A stretch of 35,321 nt of DNA from positions 1-35,321 of the forward strand of contig JASKKU010000007.1 in NCBI GenBank assembly GCA_030154045.1, given 5' to 3'. Of the stretch, positions 9,491 to 17,721 are shown one piece after another. Below the pieces are notes generated by a model, which saw only the letters and a list, made by a program, of their open reading frames with translations, searched no databases and was not told the DNA's origin. The stretch comes from Candidatus Woesearchaeota archaeon (lineage in GTDB: Archaea > Nanobdellota > Nanobdellia > Woesearchaeales > JASKKU01). The translations under genes were made by a program, and so were the position numbers. Position 1 is the first letter of the stretch, and each line of letters starts with the position of its first letter.

Positions 9491-9502
9491 ATATATAAAA
9501 TT
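9491..9502 (-). promoter_or_regulatory. Proximal box A of the suf operon
   Basis: The minus strand reads AATTTTATATAT, centred about 31 nt before the sufC ATG at 9465. A second candidate (TTTTATATTC, 9538-9547) would start transcription inside the palindrome and give a leader of roughly 50 nt to ATG 9465. I cannot tell from sequence which one is used. Confidence 0.45.
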
Positions 9503-9509
9503 AACGAAA

Positions 9510-9527
9510 AATTAACATATGTTAATT
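9510..9527. promoter_or_regulatory. Perfect 18-bp palindrome, candidate suf operator
   Basis: AATTAACATATGTTAATT is identical to its reverse complement. It lies between the two candidate suf TATA boxes, 7 bp upstream of the proximal one. Further TTAAC/GTTAA half-sites occur on both sides (9501-9505 and around 9548-9563, TTAACAGCAACGTTAAC). A dimeric winged-helix regulator is the natural reading, but no regulator gene is adjacent. Confidence 0.45.
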
Positions 9528-9623
9528 AAAAGTTTTAGAATATAAAATTAACAGCAACGTTAACTAAACAAGATTAATTAAAAATTCTTTTAAAAACGAA
9601 AACAGTATTTTCATTAGAAGATT

Positions 9624-10532
9624 TTAATTTAAATCATCTAATTTCGTTGTAACGATTGCTTTATCCCAGACAAGAATTGTGTGCTCAAACTGAGAAACCA
9701 AACCTTGATTTTTCTCAACAAGAGGTGGAAAAGCAACAATGATGTCTTCTCTTACAAGAATATCCAAAGCTTGATTAACTAATTCCTTCCTAAACTTCTT
9801 TTCAAGCCATCTTCGAGCAAAAGGCAGGCCTTTATACTTTTTAATCTCTTTCAAAACCATGCTCGCGAAAGGATGTCTTACATTCCTTTTTCTAAATTGC
9901 ATAAACACATTTGGGACACCTTTCTCAACAACTAATCCAAAACCATTAGTTGCAAAAGGTTCAATTGCAACAATCATACCTTTTTCTAAAGTTATTTTAC
10001 TTCCAGTATCATAATTGGGAACACTTAAACCAGAATGCAACTTATACAAACTTAAAGAATGACCAGAAAGATTCCTTATAGGAGAAAAGCCTTTCTCTTC
10101 AATTGTTTTTTCAATAACCTTACCTATCTCACTTAAAGTTATCCCTGGCTTGATAATATTAATAACATTATTCAACGCTTGTCTTGAAGCATCCAACAAA
10201 TCACTGTGTTCTCCAGATAGATTTATGGTTATAGCATTATCACCTAATGCTCCATTATAACAAGCTCCAACATCCAGTTTAACAACATCTTTTTCAGTAA
10301 TAATAGTTTCATCAAAATTATCAGAACAATAATGAGCAGCAAAACTATTAACAGATATCTGTGAAGGAAACGCCGGAATAGCGCCTTGCTCAATTATAAA
10401 ATTATCCACTGCATCCAAAATCTCTCTTATCTTTGCTCCGGGCTTAATCAAACTTTTGCCATATGCTAAAGCTTTCGCAGAGATCTCTCCTGCTTTAATC
10501 CAATCATCATACTCTTTTGATTCAAAACTCAT
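9624..10532 (-). CDS. map: Methionine aminopeptidase, type II
   Basis: This enzyme removes the initiator methionine from nascent proteins. The metal ligands are visible in family context: Asp in KLDVGACYNGALGDNAITI (both D residues), His in SGHSLSLYKLHSG, Glu in AIEPFATNG and Glu in QFEHTILVWD. The substrate-binding His lies in FAAHYCSDN. The length (302 aa) and the helical insertion between the GHS and FEH motifs place it with archaeal/eukaryotic type II enzymes rather than bacterial type I. A box A (10554-10563) is centred 26 nt before its ATG, so it is probably leaderless and transcribed separately from suf. Confidence 0.95.
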   Translation of the reverse strand: MSFESKEYDDWIKAGEISAKALAYGKSLIKPGAKIREILDAVDNFIIEQGAIPAFPSQISVNSFAAHYCSDNFDETIITEKDVVKLDVGACYNGALGDNAITINLSGEHSDLLDASRQALNNVINIIKPGITLSEIGKVIEKTIEEKGFSPIRNLSGHSLSLYKLHSGLSVPNYDTGSKITLEKGMIVAIEPFATNGFGLVVEKGVPNVFMQFRKRNVRHPFASMVLKEIKKYKGLPFARRWLEKKFRKELVNQALDILVREDIIVAFPPLVEKNQGLVSQFEHTILVWDKAIVTTKLDDLN

Positions 10533-10553
10533 GCTTTCTTTCTTTAAACGATT

Positions 10554-10563
10554 ACTTAAAAGT
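10554..10563 (-). promoter_or_regulatory. Box A element of map
   Basis: The minus strand reads ACTTTTAAGT, centred 26 nt before the map ATG. It predicts a leaderless transcript. Confidence 0.4.
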
Positions 10564-10662
10564 TTTATGGTATTGTTATTTTTTATGGTTATTTTTCATA
10601 AAAATTATCCTTCGAGAAACAGAGAGAAATAAACAAAGAATAAAATTCACACTTATAAAAAA

Positions 10663-10672
10663 TTTATAAATA
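10663..10672 (+). promoter_or_regulatory. Box A element of the metal-exporter gene
   Basis: TTTATAAATA is centred 27 nt before the ATG at 10694. This supports 10694, not the ORF-track start at 10900, as the original gene start. Confidence 0.45.
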
Positions 10673-10693
10673 CAAAATTAGTAATCTTAACTT

Positions 10694-11556
10694 ATGGAAC
10701 CGGTAAGCCAACTGTTAACAGAAAGTTTAATTGAAAGCACAAAGATTACTCTATTAATTTTTGTAATGATGATTATAGTTGAGCTATTTGTAATTAAGTT
10801 CAAAAATAAAATAATTAAAAAAATAGATTCCAAATCAGTAAAAAAAACATCATTCCCTCATTCTTTGGCATAATCCCTGGTTGTATTGGTACTTTTGCTA
10901 TGGATTCTTTATATATGGCAGGACTATTAAGTTTTGGCGGTTTAACTGCAACATTAATTTCAACAAGCGGAGATGAAGCTTTTCTAATGTTAAGTCTGGC
11001 TCAACAGGGCAAAATCTCTTGGGCAATTATTCTCTTATTAACAGCAATTCTATTCTTTTTGGGTATTATTGGTGGATTGCTTGCAGATGCTTTTGTAAAG
11101 AAATTAAAAGTAAAATTCTGCGAGAAGTGCAGCATTAAAATTCATAGAGGAAAAGAGTTCAAACTAAAACACTTCCTTAAAGAACATGTTCTTAATCATA
11201 TAATTAAGAAACATATCTGGAAAATTTTTCTCTGGATCTTCGCGGCGTTGTTTGTTATTAGTTTTATTGAAGAAAACACAAGTTTTAATCCTACTTTAAT
11301 CAATAGTTTTTATGCCTTGCTCATAGGAAGCATAATCGCAATTCTGCCAATCTCTGGACCTAATGTCTTTTTAATAATCATGTTCTCAAAAGGGTTAATT
11401 CCATTTTCTGTTCTCTTGGCAAACTCTATAATACAGGATGGCCACGGCTTATTGCCAATATTAGGCTTTTCCCTTGATGACGCATTCAAACTCAAGCTCT
11501 TCAATTTCATCTTTGGTTTTATTATTGGTCTAATCCTTTTATCCTTTGGATTATAA
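10694..11556 (+). CDS. ArsP_2-type (putative Mn/heavy-metal exporter) membrane protein, frameshifted
   Basis: The ORF track shows only 10900-11556 (218 aa), but the gene starts earlier. From ATG 10694 the first frame gives MEPVSQLLTESLIESTKITLLIFVMMIIVELFV... and hits TAA at 10871-10873. Moving back one base at the A8 run (10840-10847) joins it to IIPSFFGIIPGCIGTFAMDSLYMAG, upstream of and in frame with the track ORF. The repaired protein is about 287 aa with several membrane spans. It shows the two-fold family signature: GIIPGC...SFGGLTATLISTSGDEAF, then ISGPNVF...FSVLLANSIIQDGHGLLPILG, with a basic/Cys loop and KEHVLNHIIKKHIWKIFLW between. I recognise this as PF11449-like (putative manganese or arsenic efflux); the substrate is unproven. 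The break could be a real mutation, slippage at A8, or a homopolymer sequencing error. Confidence 0.75.
10840..10847 (+). other. A8 run at the frameshift point
   Basis: The 0-frame reads GTA AAA AAA ACA. A -1 slip, or one extra A in the RNA, restores the long frame. Transcripts and ribosomes can both slip on such runs, so the gene may still make full-length protein. Confidence 0.6.
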
Positions 11557-11640
11557 TGCCAAGAATCAAGAAACAAAGAATAAAGAAATAAAAACAAAAA
11601 AGCAAATAGAGACTTAAAAGTAGTAACCCTTTATCAAAAA

Positions 11641-11650
11641 CTTTAAAATA
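11641..11650 (+). promoter_or_regulatory. Box A element of the secretion-ATPase operon
   Basis: CTTTAAAATA is centred 28 nt before the ATG at 11674, predicting a leaderless transcript that would cover the ATPase and tadC genes. Confidence 0.45.
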
Positions 11651-11673
11651 TAGGAACAAGATAATTCTCATAT

Positions 11674-13926
11674 ATGAATAATTGTAAAACAAAAGTAATG
11701 TTAGAAGGGGATGAGTATATTCTGATGGTTGATTGTAATCAATGCCCTCTTTCTGCCTCACTAGAAGACAACAAAGAATGTATGAATACGATATTTTCAT
11801 CTTTGCTAAAAAATAAAAATGTAACAAAAGTCGTTTTATCTCAAAAAAGAGATTATGAATATAATGAAAAACAAATTTCTCTCTTAAAAGAAATTGCAGA
11901 AATTTATAGAAGAATCATTGAAAACAAAACTCGCTTTTCTTTAATTAATGCTGAAGGTTCAGTTGATAAAAAAGTGAGCGAGTACTATGTTCGATTTAAA
12001 AAATTTATTTTAAATGAAATAAAATCTGATCCTGTTGGAACTTATGTTGAGTTGGTTAGATTAAGAAGAGAAATAAAAGTTGAGTTTCAGGATAATTTAA
12101 ACAAAGTTAGCAATCTTTTGTCTATGCTCGATGAAATTATTGGCATGTTAGAGAGAACTAAGCTAATAACAATCCTTAAGCCTTATCTTCCTGGCTATGT
12201 TGTTGGCGATAGAAGAATTTATTCAAAAATCTTTTATCCAACCATAAAACCTGACTTCATGTTCTCAAAATTAATGGCAACATATCCGCACGAAGGTGAA
12301 GTTATTGATAGTTATTTCTTGCCTGATGAAACAGAGGTAACGATCTTCTCTTTGCCAGATAATCTGCTTAAACTTTATCACATCATTCCGCCAGAATTAA
12401 AATTGAGCGAAGAAGAATATACAATCTTAGATAAAGCAAGAGCGATTTTAACTGAGCACACACCCAATAGGGAAGAGTTCACTAACCCTACAAGAGTTAG
12501 AGATGTTTTCTATAATGTTGGGAGGGATTTAATTGAAGAGTTGGCTCAACAAGATAATATAAACTTGACACCTGAAAAAATTGACCAGATGGCTAAAATT
12601 TTAGTAAGATATACTGTAGGTTTTGGACTTATTGAGATTCTTCTAGAAGACGAAAACATTCAAGATATTACAATTAACAGCCCTCAAGGAAAAAATAAAG
12701 TCTTCTTGATCCACTCAAAACACGAGGATTGTTTTACAAATATCATCCCTACAACTGCAGATGCTGAATCCTGGGCTTCAAAATTAAGAATGATTTCTGG
12801 CAGGCCACTTGATGAAGCCAATCCCATTTTAGACACTGAAATTGAAGTTCCTTATGCTAGAGCAAGAGTTGCTGTAGTCACGCAACCTCTGAATCCGAAC
12901 GGATTGGCTTTTGCTTTCCGAAGGCATAGAAACAAACCGTGGACCTTGCCTTTGTTCATTAAAAACAGGATGCTAAGTCCTTTAGCTGCAGGTCTGCTCA
13001 GTTTTCTTATTGACGGCTCAAGGACTTTCCTAGTTGCAGGTACAAGAAGCGCTGGTAAATCTTCATTGCTGGGAGCTATGATGGTAGAAGTAATGAGAAA
13101 ATTCAGAATTATTACAATCGAAGACACTCTAGAATTGCCAGGTGAATATCTAAAAAACTTAGGATACAACATTCAACAATTAAAAGTTGCTTCAGCATTA
13201 AGTAAACAAAGTTCAGAAGCTAGCGCAACAGAAGGTATTAGAACAACATTAAGGTTAGGCGACTCAGCGTTATTTGTTGGAGAAGTAAGAAGCGAAGAAG
13301 CGCGAGCATTATATGAAGCAATGAGGGTTGGCGCATTAGCAAATGTTGTTGCAGGCACAATCCATGGGGATTCTCCTTATGGTGTATATGATAGAATTGT
13401 GAATGATTTAAATGTGCCAAAAACCTCTTTCAAAGCTACAGACATAATCATTGTTGCTAATCAAATAAGAAGCCCTGACGGTTTGAAAAGAGAAAGGAGA
13501 GTCCTTCAAATAACAGAGGTTAGAAAGAATTGGGAGAATGACCCTCTCCTTGAGAAAGGTTTTGTTGATTTAATGAAGTATGACCCAGAAGAAGATGCCT
13601 TAGTTGTTACGAATGAATTAATGAACGGTGATTCAGAAATCTTAAAATCAATTGCAGGCAATGTAAGAGAATGGGCTGGAAACTGGGATGCGATTTGGGA
13701 TAACATACTGTTAAGAGCAAAAATTAAGGAGGAGCTTGTAAAAGTAAGCGAAAACCTCAAGGATGATTCCTTGCTTGAAGCAGATTTCGTTATTGCCTGT
13801 AATGACCAGTTCCATAAGATTTCTGATAAAGTAAAAAACGATTTAGGCAAACTGGATTCAAAAGAGATATTTTCAAGATGGAAAGCATGGCTCGATTTCG
13901 CAGTAAGAAATCGAGAGAAAAGTTAA
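11674..13926 (+). CDS. Type II/IV secretion (archaeal pilus) motor ATPase
   Basis: This 750-aa hexameric-type ATPase would power assembly of type IV pilus-like filaments. The C-terminal half holds Walker A (AGTRSAGKSS, near residue 457), the Asp-box region (ITIEDTLELP), the Walker B-like ALFVGEVRSEEA (near 531) and the His box (AGTIHGDSP, near 560). These are typical of the TadA/VirB11/PilB family, and the length and layout fit archaeal pilus ATPases. The first 40 residues carry a short cysteine cluster (C4, C21-x2-C24, C36), and the stretch to about 250 is a helical domain I cannot assign. The stop is 3 bp before the start of the membrane partner, so the two are cotranscribed. No pilin gene with a class III signal peptide is in the window, so the filament type is unknown. 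Confidence 0.9.
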   Translation: MNNCKTKVMLEGDEYILMVDCNQCPLSASLEDNKECMNTIFSSLLKNKNVTKVVLSQKRDYEYNEKQISLLKEIAEIYRRIIENKTRFSLINAEGSVDKKVSEYYVRFKKFILNEIKSDPVGTYVELVRLRREIKVEFQDNLNKVSNLLSMLDEIIGMLERTKLITILKPYLPGYVVGDRRIYSKIFYPTIKPDFMFSKLMATYPHEGEVIDSYFLPDETEVTIFSLPDNLLKLYHIIPPELKLSEEEYTILDKARAILTEHTPNREEFTNPTRVRDVFYNVGRDLIEELAQQDNINLTPEKIDQMAKILVRYTVGFGLIEILLEDENIQDITINSPQGKNKVFLIHSKHEDCFTNIIPTTADAESWASKLRMISGRPLDEANPILDTEIEVPYARARVAVVTQPLNPNGLAFAFRRHRNKPWTLPLFIKNRMLSPLAAGLLSFLIDGSRTFLVAGTRSAGKSSLLGAMMVEVMRKFRIITIEDTLELPGEYLKNLGYNIQQLKVASALSKQSSEASATEGIRTTLRLGDSALFVGEVRSEEARALYEAMRVGALANVVAGTIHGDSPYGVYDRIVNDLNVPKTSFKATDIIIVANQIRSPDGLKRERRVLQITEVRKNWENDPLLEKGFVDLMKYDPEEDALVVTNELMNGDSEILKSIAGNVREWAGNWDAIWDNILLRAKIKEELVKVSENLKDDSLLEADFVIACNDQFHKISDKVKNDLGKLDSKEIFSRWKAWLDFAVRNREKS

Positions 13927-13929
13927 AAA

Positions 13930-16059
13930 ATGAACTCTGAAGAAGAAATTCGAGAGAAGTATATTAAAAAATTAAAAGAATCCTTAAATGAAGTTAATCA
14001 AGCAAGCACTGTTTCAAAAGTTTCTGATTTTGAGTTAGCTAACGAAATAAGGTCAAGTGATTATCTTGTGTTTAGGGAAGCAATGCTAACAAAACAACTA
14101 TCATTCTATGAAAAAATTTGCAAGACTTTTGGAAATGTTATTCAAATAAGCTTATCAAAAGATACAGAAGATAAAATAAAAGAAGCCATAGAAATCGCTC
14201 ATTTAAACATCAAACCATCTGATGCTGTTTCTTTCGCTGTATTGTTTCCTCTACTCATTGCCGGCGTGATTATGATTGCTTCTTTGGCATATTCAGCAGT
14301 ATTTCAGAAACCTCTTGACATGTTTCTTATGTTATCTGCGTTGATGCTTTCATTAGCTTTAATAGTAGTTTTATTAAAAGTTCCAGAATATATTAGCAAA
14401 AAAATGCAGACCAGAGCATCTGACCAAATGATTCTTGGTGTTTTCTACATCGTAAGTTTCATGAGACACACTCCTAACTTAGAATTAGCCATTGAGTTCG
14501 CAGCAAACCATCTACCTATGCCATTGTCTTTGGACTTTAGGAAAATTCTTTGGGATTTAGAAACAGGCAAGTTCCAAAACATTCAAGATTCTTTAACAAA
14601 ATACTTAGAAAAATGGCGAAAAACTAACCTGGAGTTTGTTGAAGCTTTCAACCTAATTCAAGGTTCCCTCCTTGAAGGAGATGAGAATAGAAGAATAGAG
14701 CTTCTTGATAAAGCAATTAGCGTGTTGCTAGAAGAAACATATGAAAAGATGCTTCATTTCGCTCAAGAATTAAAGGGGCCTATCTCAAGTTTGCACATGT
14801 TTGGTATAGTCATGCCTCTTCTAGGTTTAGTGATTTTACCTCTAATGGTTGGATTTCTAGGAGGGGTTTATTGGTATCACATTTCAATGCTTTACAACAT
14901 CATCTTGCCCTTAGGCGTGTTTTATCTAACAAAGAAATTCACAGCTATAAGACCTGCTGGAACTAGTGAAGTGGATTTAAGTTTTATAAAACAAAATAAG
15001 CCAGTATTGCTTAAAGGCGCAGTCATTGCTTTAGGAGTAATCTTTGTATTATTAGGATTATCCCCAATTTTTATACATGCAATGCTTGGCGATAACGCTG
15101 ATTTTGAGATTGCGGGTTTAACTTTTTTAGACTATAGGCAAGCAGATAATGGAAAATCTATTGGACCTTTTGGAACAATTTCTACATTGATATCTATTCT
15201 AATACCTTTAGGCATTGCTTTAGCCATTGCTGTTGATAAGTATGTTACAAATAAAACACTGATTAAATTAAGAGAGCAGATTGCAGAATTGGAAAAGGAG
15301 TACAGTTCTGCCTTGTTCCAATTAGGAAACAGATTAGCAGATGGTTATCCTATTGAAAATGCTTTTGAGAGCGTTTCCAATATCATGAAAGGAACTAAAG
15401 CAGGAAAGTTCTTTGCCTTGATTTCGGCAAACATCAAGCAATTAGGGTTAGGAGTTTACGATTCCATCTTTAATCCAAAAGTTGGAGCAATAAAAGAATT
15501 CCCATCAAACATTGTTGAAAGTTCTATGAAGATTCTAGTTCAAACAATCAAGAAAGGACCTCAAACCGCAGCAGTTGCCATAACAAACATTGCAAAGTAT
15601 ATTCAGGAGATTCATAGAATTAACGAGAGATTAAGGGATTTATTAACAGAAGTTACTTCTAGTATAAGAAGCCAGATTCAATTCATCGCGCCAATAATTG
15701 CAGGCATAGTCGTCGCATTAACTTCAATGATAACTGTAATAATGGGAAAAATAAAAGAACAGATTACATCAATCGCAAGCCAAGGCGGTCAAGCAAGTCA
15801 ACTTGAATCTCTTATGCACTTGTTTAGCAACAATATTCCGCCATATCATTTTCAAATAATTGTTGGCATCTTCTTAATAGAAATGGTTTACATTATGACT
15901 ATTCTACATAATGCAATTGAAAAAGGAGAAGATAAGATTAATGAGCAATACTGGATAGGCAACAACTTACTACGCAGCATAACCTTATACTCTCTCATCA
16001 CTTTTATTATGATACTTGTATTCTCTATGATCGCTTCAGTAATAAGCCTCTCAGGGTAA
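13930..16059 (+). CDS. TadC-like pilus/secretion membrane platform protein (two T2SSF domains)
   Basis: This 709-aa protein is the membrane anchor that works with the upstream ATPase. Two hydrophobic blocks, residues about 95-150 and 280-345 and again about 360-460 and 570-709, are separated by helical cytoplasmic segments. This duplicated T2SSF/GspF layout is characteristic of archaeal TadC/FlaJ-like proteins. Segments such as MRHTPNLELAIEFAANHLPMPLSLDFRKILWDLETG and ALFQLGNRLADGYPIENAFESVSNIM are the typical GspF-fold helices. The last 18 codons and stop form the first copy of an exact 55-bp tandem duplication, so the C-terminus may have been reshaped or merely copied downstream. Confidence 0.88.
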   Translation: MNSEEEIREKYIKKLKESLNEVNQASTVSKVSDFELANEIRSSDYLVFREAMLTKQLSFYEKICKTFGNVIQISLSKDTEDKIKEAIEIAHLNIKPSDAVSFAVLFPLLIAGVIMIASLAYSAVFQKPLDMFLMLSALMLSLALIVVLLKVPEYISKKMQTRASDQMILGVFYIVSFMRHTPNLELAIEFAANHLPMPLSLDFRKILWDLETGKFQNIQDSLTKYLEKWRKTNLEFVEAFNLIQGSLLEGDENRRIELLDKAISVLLEETYEKMLHFAQELKGPISSLHMFGIVMPLLGLVILPLMVGFLGGVYWYHISMLYNIILPLGVFYLTKKFTAIRPAGTSEVDLSFIKQNKPVLLKGAVIALGVIFVLLGLSPIFIHAMLGDNADFEIAGLTFLDYRQADNGKSIGPFGTISTLISILIPLGIALAIAVDKYVTNKTLIKLREQIAELEKEYSSALFQLGNRLADGYPIENAFESVSNIMKGTKAGKFFALISANIKQLGLGVYDSIFNPKVGAIKEFPSNIVESSMKILVQTIKKGPQTAAVAITNIAKYIQEIHRINERLRDLLTEVTSSIRSQIQFIAPIIAGIVVALTSMITVIMGKIKEQITSIASQGGQASQLESLMHLFSNNIPPYHFQIIVGIFLIEMVYIMTILHNAIEKGEDKINEQYWIGNNLLRSITLYSLITFIMILVFSMIASVISLSG

Positions 16060-16060
16060 G
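16006..16060 (+). repeat. 55-bp tandem duplication, copy 1 (within the tadC 3' end)
   Basis: This unit starts ATTATGATACTTG and ends CTCAGGGTAAG, and is followed immediately by an identical copy. It covers the last codons and stop of tadC. The unit length is not a multiple of three, but copy 2 lies after the stop, so the reading frame is unaffected. Confidence 0.95.
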
Positions 16061-16115
16061 ATTATGATACTTGTATTCTCTATGATCGCTTCAGTAATAA
16101 GCCTCTCAGGGTAAG
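16061..16115 (+). repeat. 55-bp tandem duplication, copy 2 (untranslated)
   Basis: Base-for-base identical to 16006-16060 and directly abutting it; flanking bases on either side differ, so the boundary is exact. It lies between the tadC stop and the next promoter. The lack of any difference implies a recent event or an assembly artefact. Confidence 0.95.
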
Positions 16116-16183
16116 TTAGATTAAGCATATAATAAAATTAGATGCCCTAATTTTATCATTCTTAAAGAAAAACCATACAAAAC

Positions 16184-16193
16184 ATTTAAAAAC
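16184..16193 (+). promoter_or_regulatory. Box A element of the unknown two-gene unit
   Basis: ATTTAAAAAC is centred 28 nt before the ATG at 16216, so the following gene has its own leaderless-type promoter apart from tadC. Confidence 0.45.
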
Positions 16194-16215
16194 ACAAAAC
16201 AATTCCATCTTCACT

Positions 16216-16959
16216 ATGAAGGAGTTACAACTTATAGATGTTATTAATGAATTATCCTTAAATCTAGGAAAACTTAAGAGGTATGCTTTAAACAGCAATT
16301 TAGATGGAACTCTATTCAACAATCTTGATATAAAAGCGATGTTCCCTGTAGTAGAAGGGCCAATCAAGACTTATATCACGAATAACAGATATTTTGACAA
16401 TCACTTCAGAACCATTCTCGCAATAGAACATGATAAAATAGACCCTAAGAACATAGGTAGCATTGCTTCAGAGGTTTCAGAAATTTATGTTGATTGGTTA
16501 TGTTCTCAAACAGATAATTTACTAAAGTCTATTGAAGCTTTAAAAGACAAATATCTCTCAGACTTAAGAGAGTATAACCTTTTAAAAGAGAAAGGTAAAA
16601 CTGACCAGAAACTTGAGAAAAAACTTGAAAAGGAACAATCTGAGTTCAGCATCATTTGGGATATTCCAAATATTCCTGAAAAACTTTACAATCTAAGCAA
16701 TGGAATTAAACAGGTTGAAAACAGCAACTATGAAACGGCATATCTTTCAGAACTCTTAGAAAATATTTCAAAAAATGCAGAAAGCATAGAACCTCTAATG
16801 AAAGAATTGTACCAACTCAAAGAAGTCAAAGGGATGGTAACTCAAATAAATGATGTTGAAAAGTGTTTTGAAAAAATTCATGAAAGCATCAATGAAAAAC
16901 CTGAGATGTTCCACTTACTTGGCATATTTTATTTTTATTTTTCAAAACTTAAAAGATAA
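16216..16959 (+). CDS. Unrecognised helical protein, 247 aa
   Basis: I do not recognise this family. The protein is soluble, highly charged and apparently all-helical, with a strong coiled-coil-like stretch around residues 90-140 (SIEALKDKYLSDLREYNLLKEKGKTDQKLEKKLEKEQ) and another near 160-220. There is no signal peptide. Near residues 40-55 is a moderately hydrophobic AMFPVVEGPIKTYI. It has its own promoter 28 nt upstream and is followed after 21 nt by a second unrecognised protein with an SD-led start, so the two probably form a unit. Their place between the pilus motor genes and the GGDEF pair is suggestive, but no function should be assigned. Confidence 0.75.
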   Translation: MKELQLIDVINELSLNLGKLKRYALNSNLDGTLFNNLDIKAMFPVVEGPIKTYITNNRYFDNHFRTILAIEHDKIDPKNIGSIASEVSEIYVDWLCSQTDNLLKSIEALKDKYLSDLREYNLLKEKGKTDQKLEKKLEKEQSEFSIIWDIPNIPEKLYNLSNGIKQVENSNYETAYLSELLENISKNAESIEPLMKELYQLKEVKGMVTQINDVEKCFEKIHESINEKPEMFHLLGIFYFYFSKLKR

Positions 16960-16980
16960 AAAAATCTAAAGGTGAAAACA

Positions 16981-17706
16981 ATGTCATTAAATGAAAAAAA
17001 GCTTGAAGAAGCAATTCAATACTATAAGGATGTTTATCAAGTTAGAGATGAGATTAGAGAAAAACTAGAAATCAATGTTAATAATGACCTACAGAAATAC
17101 GTAAGTTCTCCTCTTTCAAAGATCAAAGTTGATATCAAATTTATAAACCGAAATACATATTACTTAAACATCAAACCAGGGGTTACTTCAAGCAAACCAA
17201 TAGAACTTGAGATACAAGCTTCTCCTGAAAACAATTTAGAATCTTTCATTGAATCGTATGAAAATGCTTACTTTGGAATGTTAAATTCTTTAAACGAAAT
17301 AATTAAAGAAAAGATTAAAGACTCAAAAGCTGTTTTTGGGATAGCAAAACCAAAAGTTTCAATAGACTTTGGAAGCTATGACCCTCTGTTGGATTTATCC
17401 TCAAAAATTGAAGAACTTGAATATTTAAAAGATGTTCTAGAAGAAAACCGCAATTATCATCCCAAACTTGAAAGCATATTAAACAAGAAAGAAGAGATGT
17501 ATGCTTTTTTTAAAAGAATCAAAGACTCAACTGAATACAAAATGTTGTTCTTTAAAAAATTCAACGAAGAATCTCAAAATTTCAGGTCAAAGAATGAATT
17601 ACTCGCCATTGAAAAATACATCAAAAAAATCATTAAAGAATATAAACACTTGAAGAAGTATCTAGAACTTCCCGCAACAGCAGCATACTATCATTTAAAG
17701 AATTGA
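16981..17706 (+). CDS. Unrecognised helical protein, 241 aa
   Basis: This family is not recognised. The ORF track starts at a GTG (16972), but that GTG is part of AAAGGTGA, a clear Shine-Dalgarno sequence placed 6-7 nt before the ATG at 16981, so the true start is the ATG. The product is soluble and charged. It has a helical N-terminus, a middle with beta character (LSKIKVDIKFINRNTYYLNIKPGVTSSKPIELEIQA) and helical, possibly coiled-coil segments from about residue 140 on (LSSKIEELEYLKDVLEENRNYHPKLESILNKKEEM). It lies 21 nt after the previous gene and is likely cotranscribed with it. The two may be partners; sequence alone gives no function. Confidence 0.75.
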   Translation: MSLNEKKLEEAIQYYKDVYQVRDEIREKLEINVNNDLQKYVSSPLSKIKVDIKFINRNTYYLNIKPGVTSSKPIELEIQASPENNLESFIESYENAYFGMLNSLNEIIKEKIKDSKAVFGIAKPKVSIDFGSYDPLLDLSSKIEELEYLKDVLEENRNYHPKLESILNKKEEMYAFFKRIKDSTEYKMLFFKKFNEESQNFRSKNELLAIEKYIKKIIKEYKHLKKYLELPATAAYYHLKN

Positions 17707-17721
17707 ACAAAAATAAGTAAT

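Noticed and set aside
10900-11556. Treating the 218-aa ORF as a complete gene starting at 10900
   Set aside because: Family-conserved sequence (GIIPGCIGTFA) continues upstream in the same frame, and the promoter points to 10694.
11522-11827. Minus-strand 101-aa ORF before the ATPase
   Set aside because: It lies antisense to the exporter 3' end and the ATPase 5' end, and is Leu/Phe/Tyr-rich as expected from reading A/T-rich intergenic DNA; no family resemblance.
16006-16115. The 55-bp duplication as a mobile-element target site or attachment site
   Set aside because: The copies abut with nothing between them and no integrase or transposase is nearby; simple tandem duplication explains it.
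16116-16367. Minus-strand 83-aa ORF over the start of the first unknown protein
   Set aside because: It is antisense to a well-supported start and its promoter; composition looks like a shadow.
16972-16980. GTG start of the second unknown helical protein as given in the ORF track
   Set aside because: The GTG is part of an AAAGGTGA ribosome-binding site placed correctly for the ATG at 16981.
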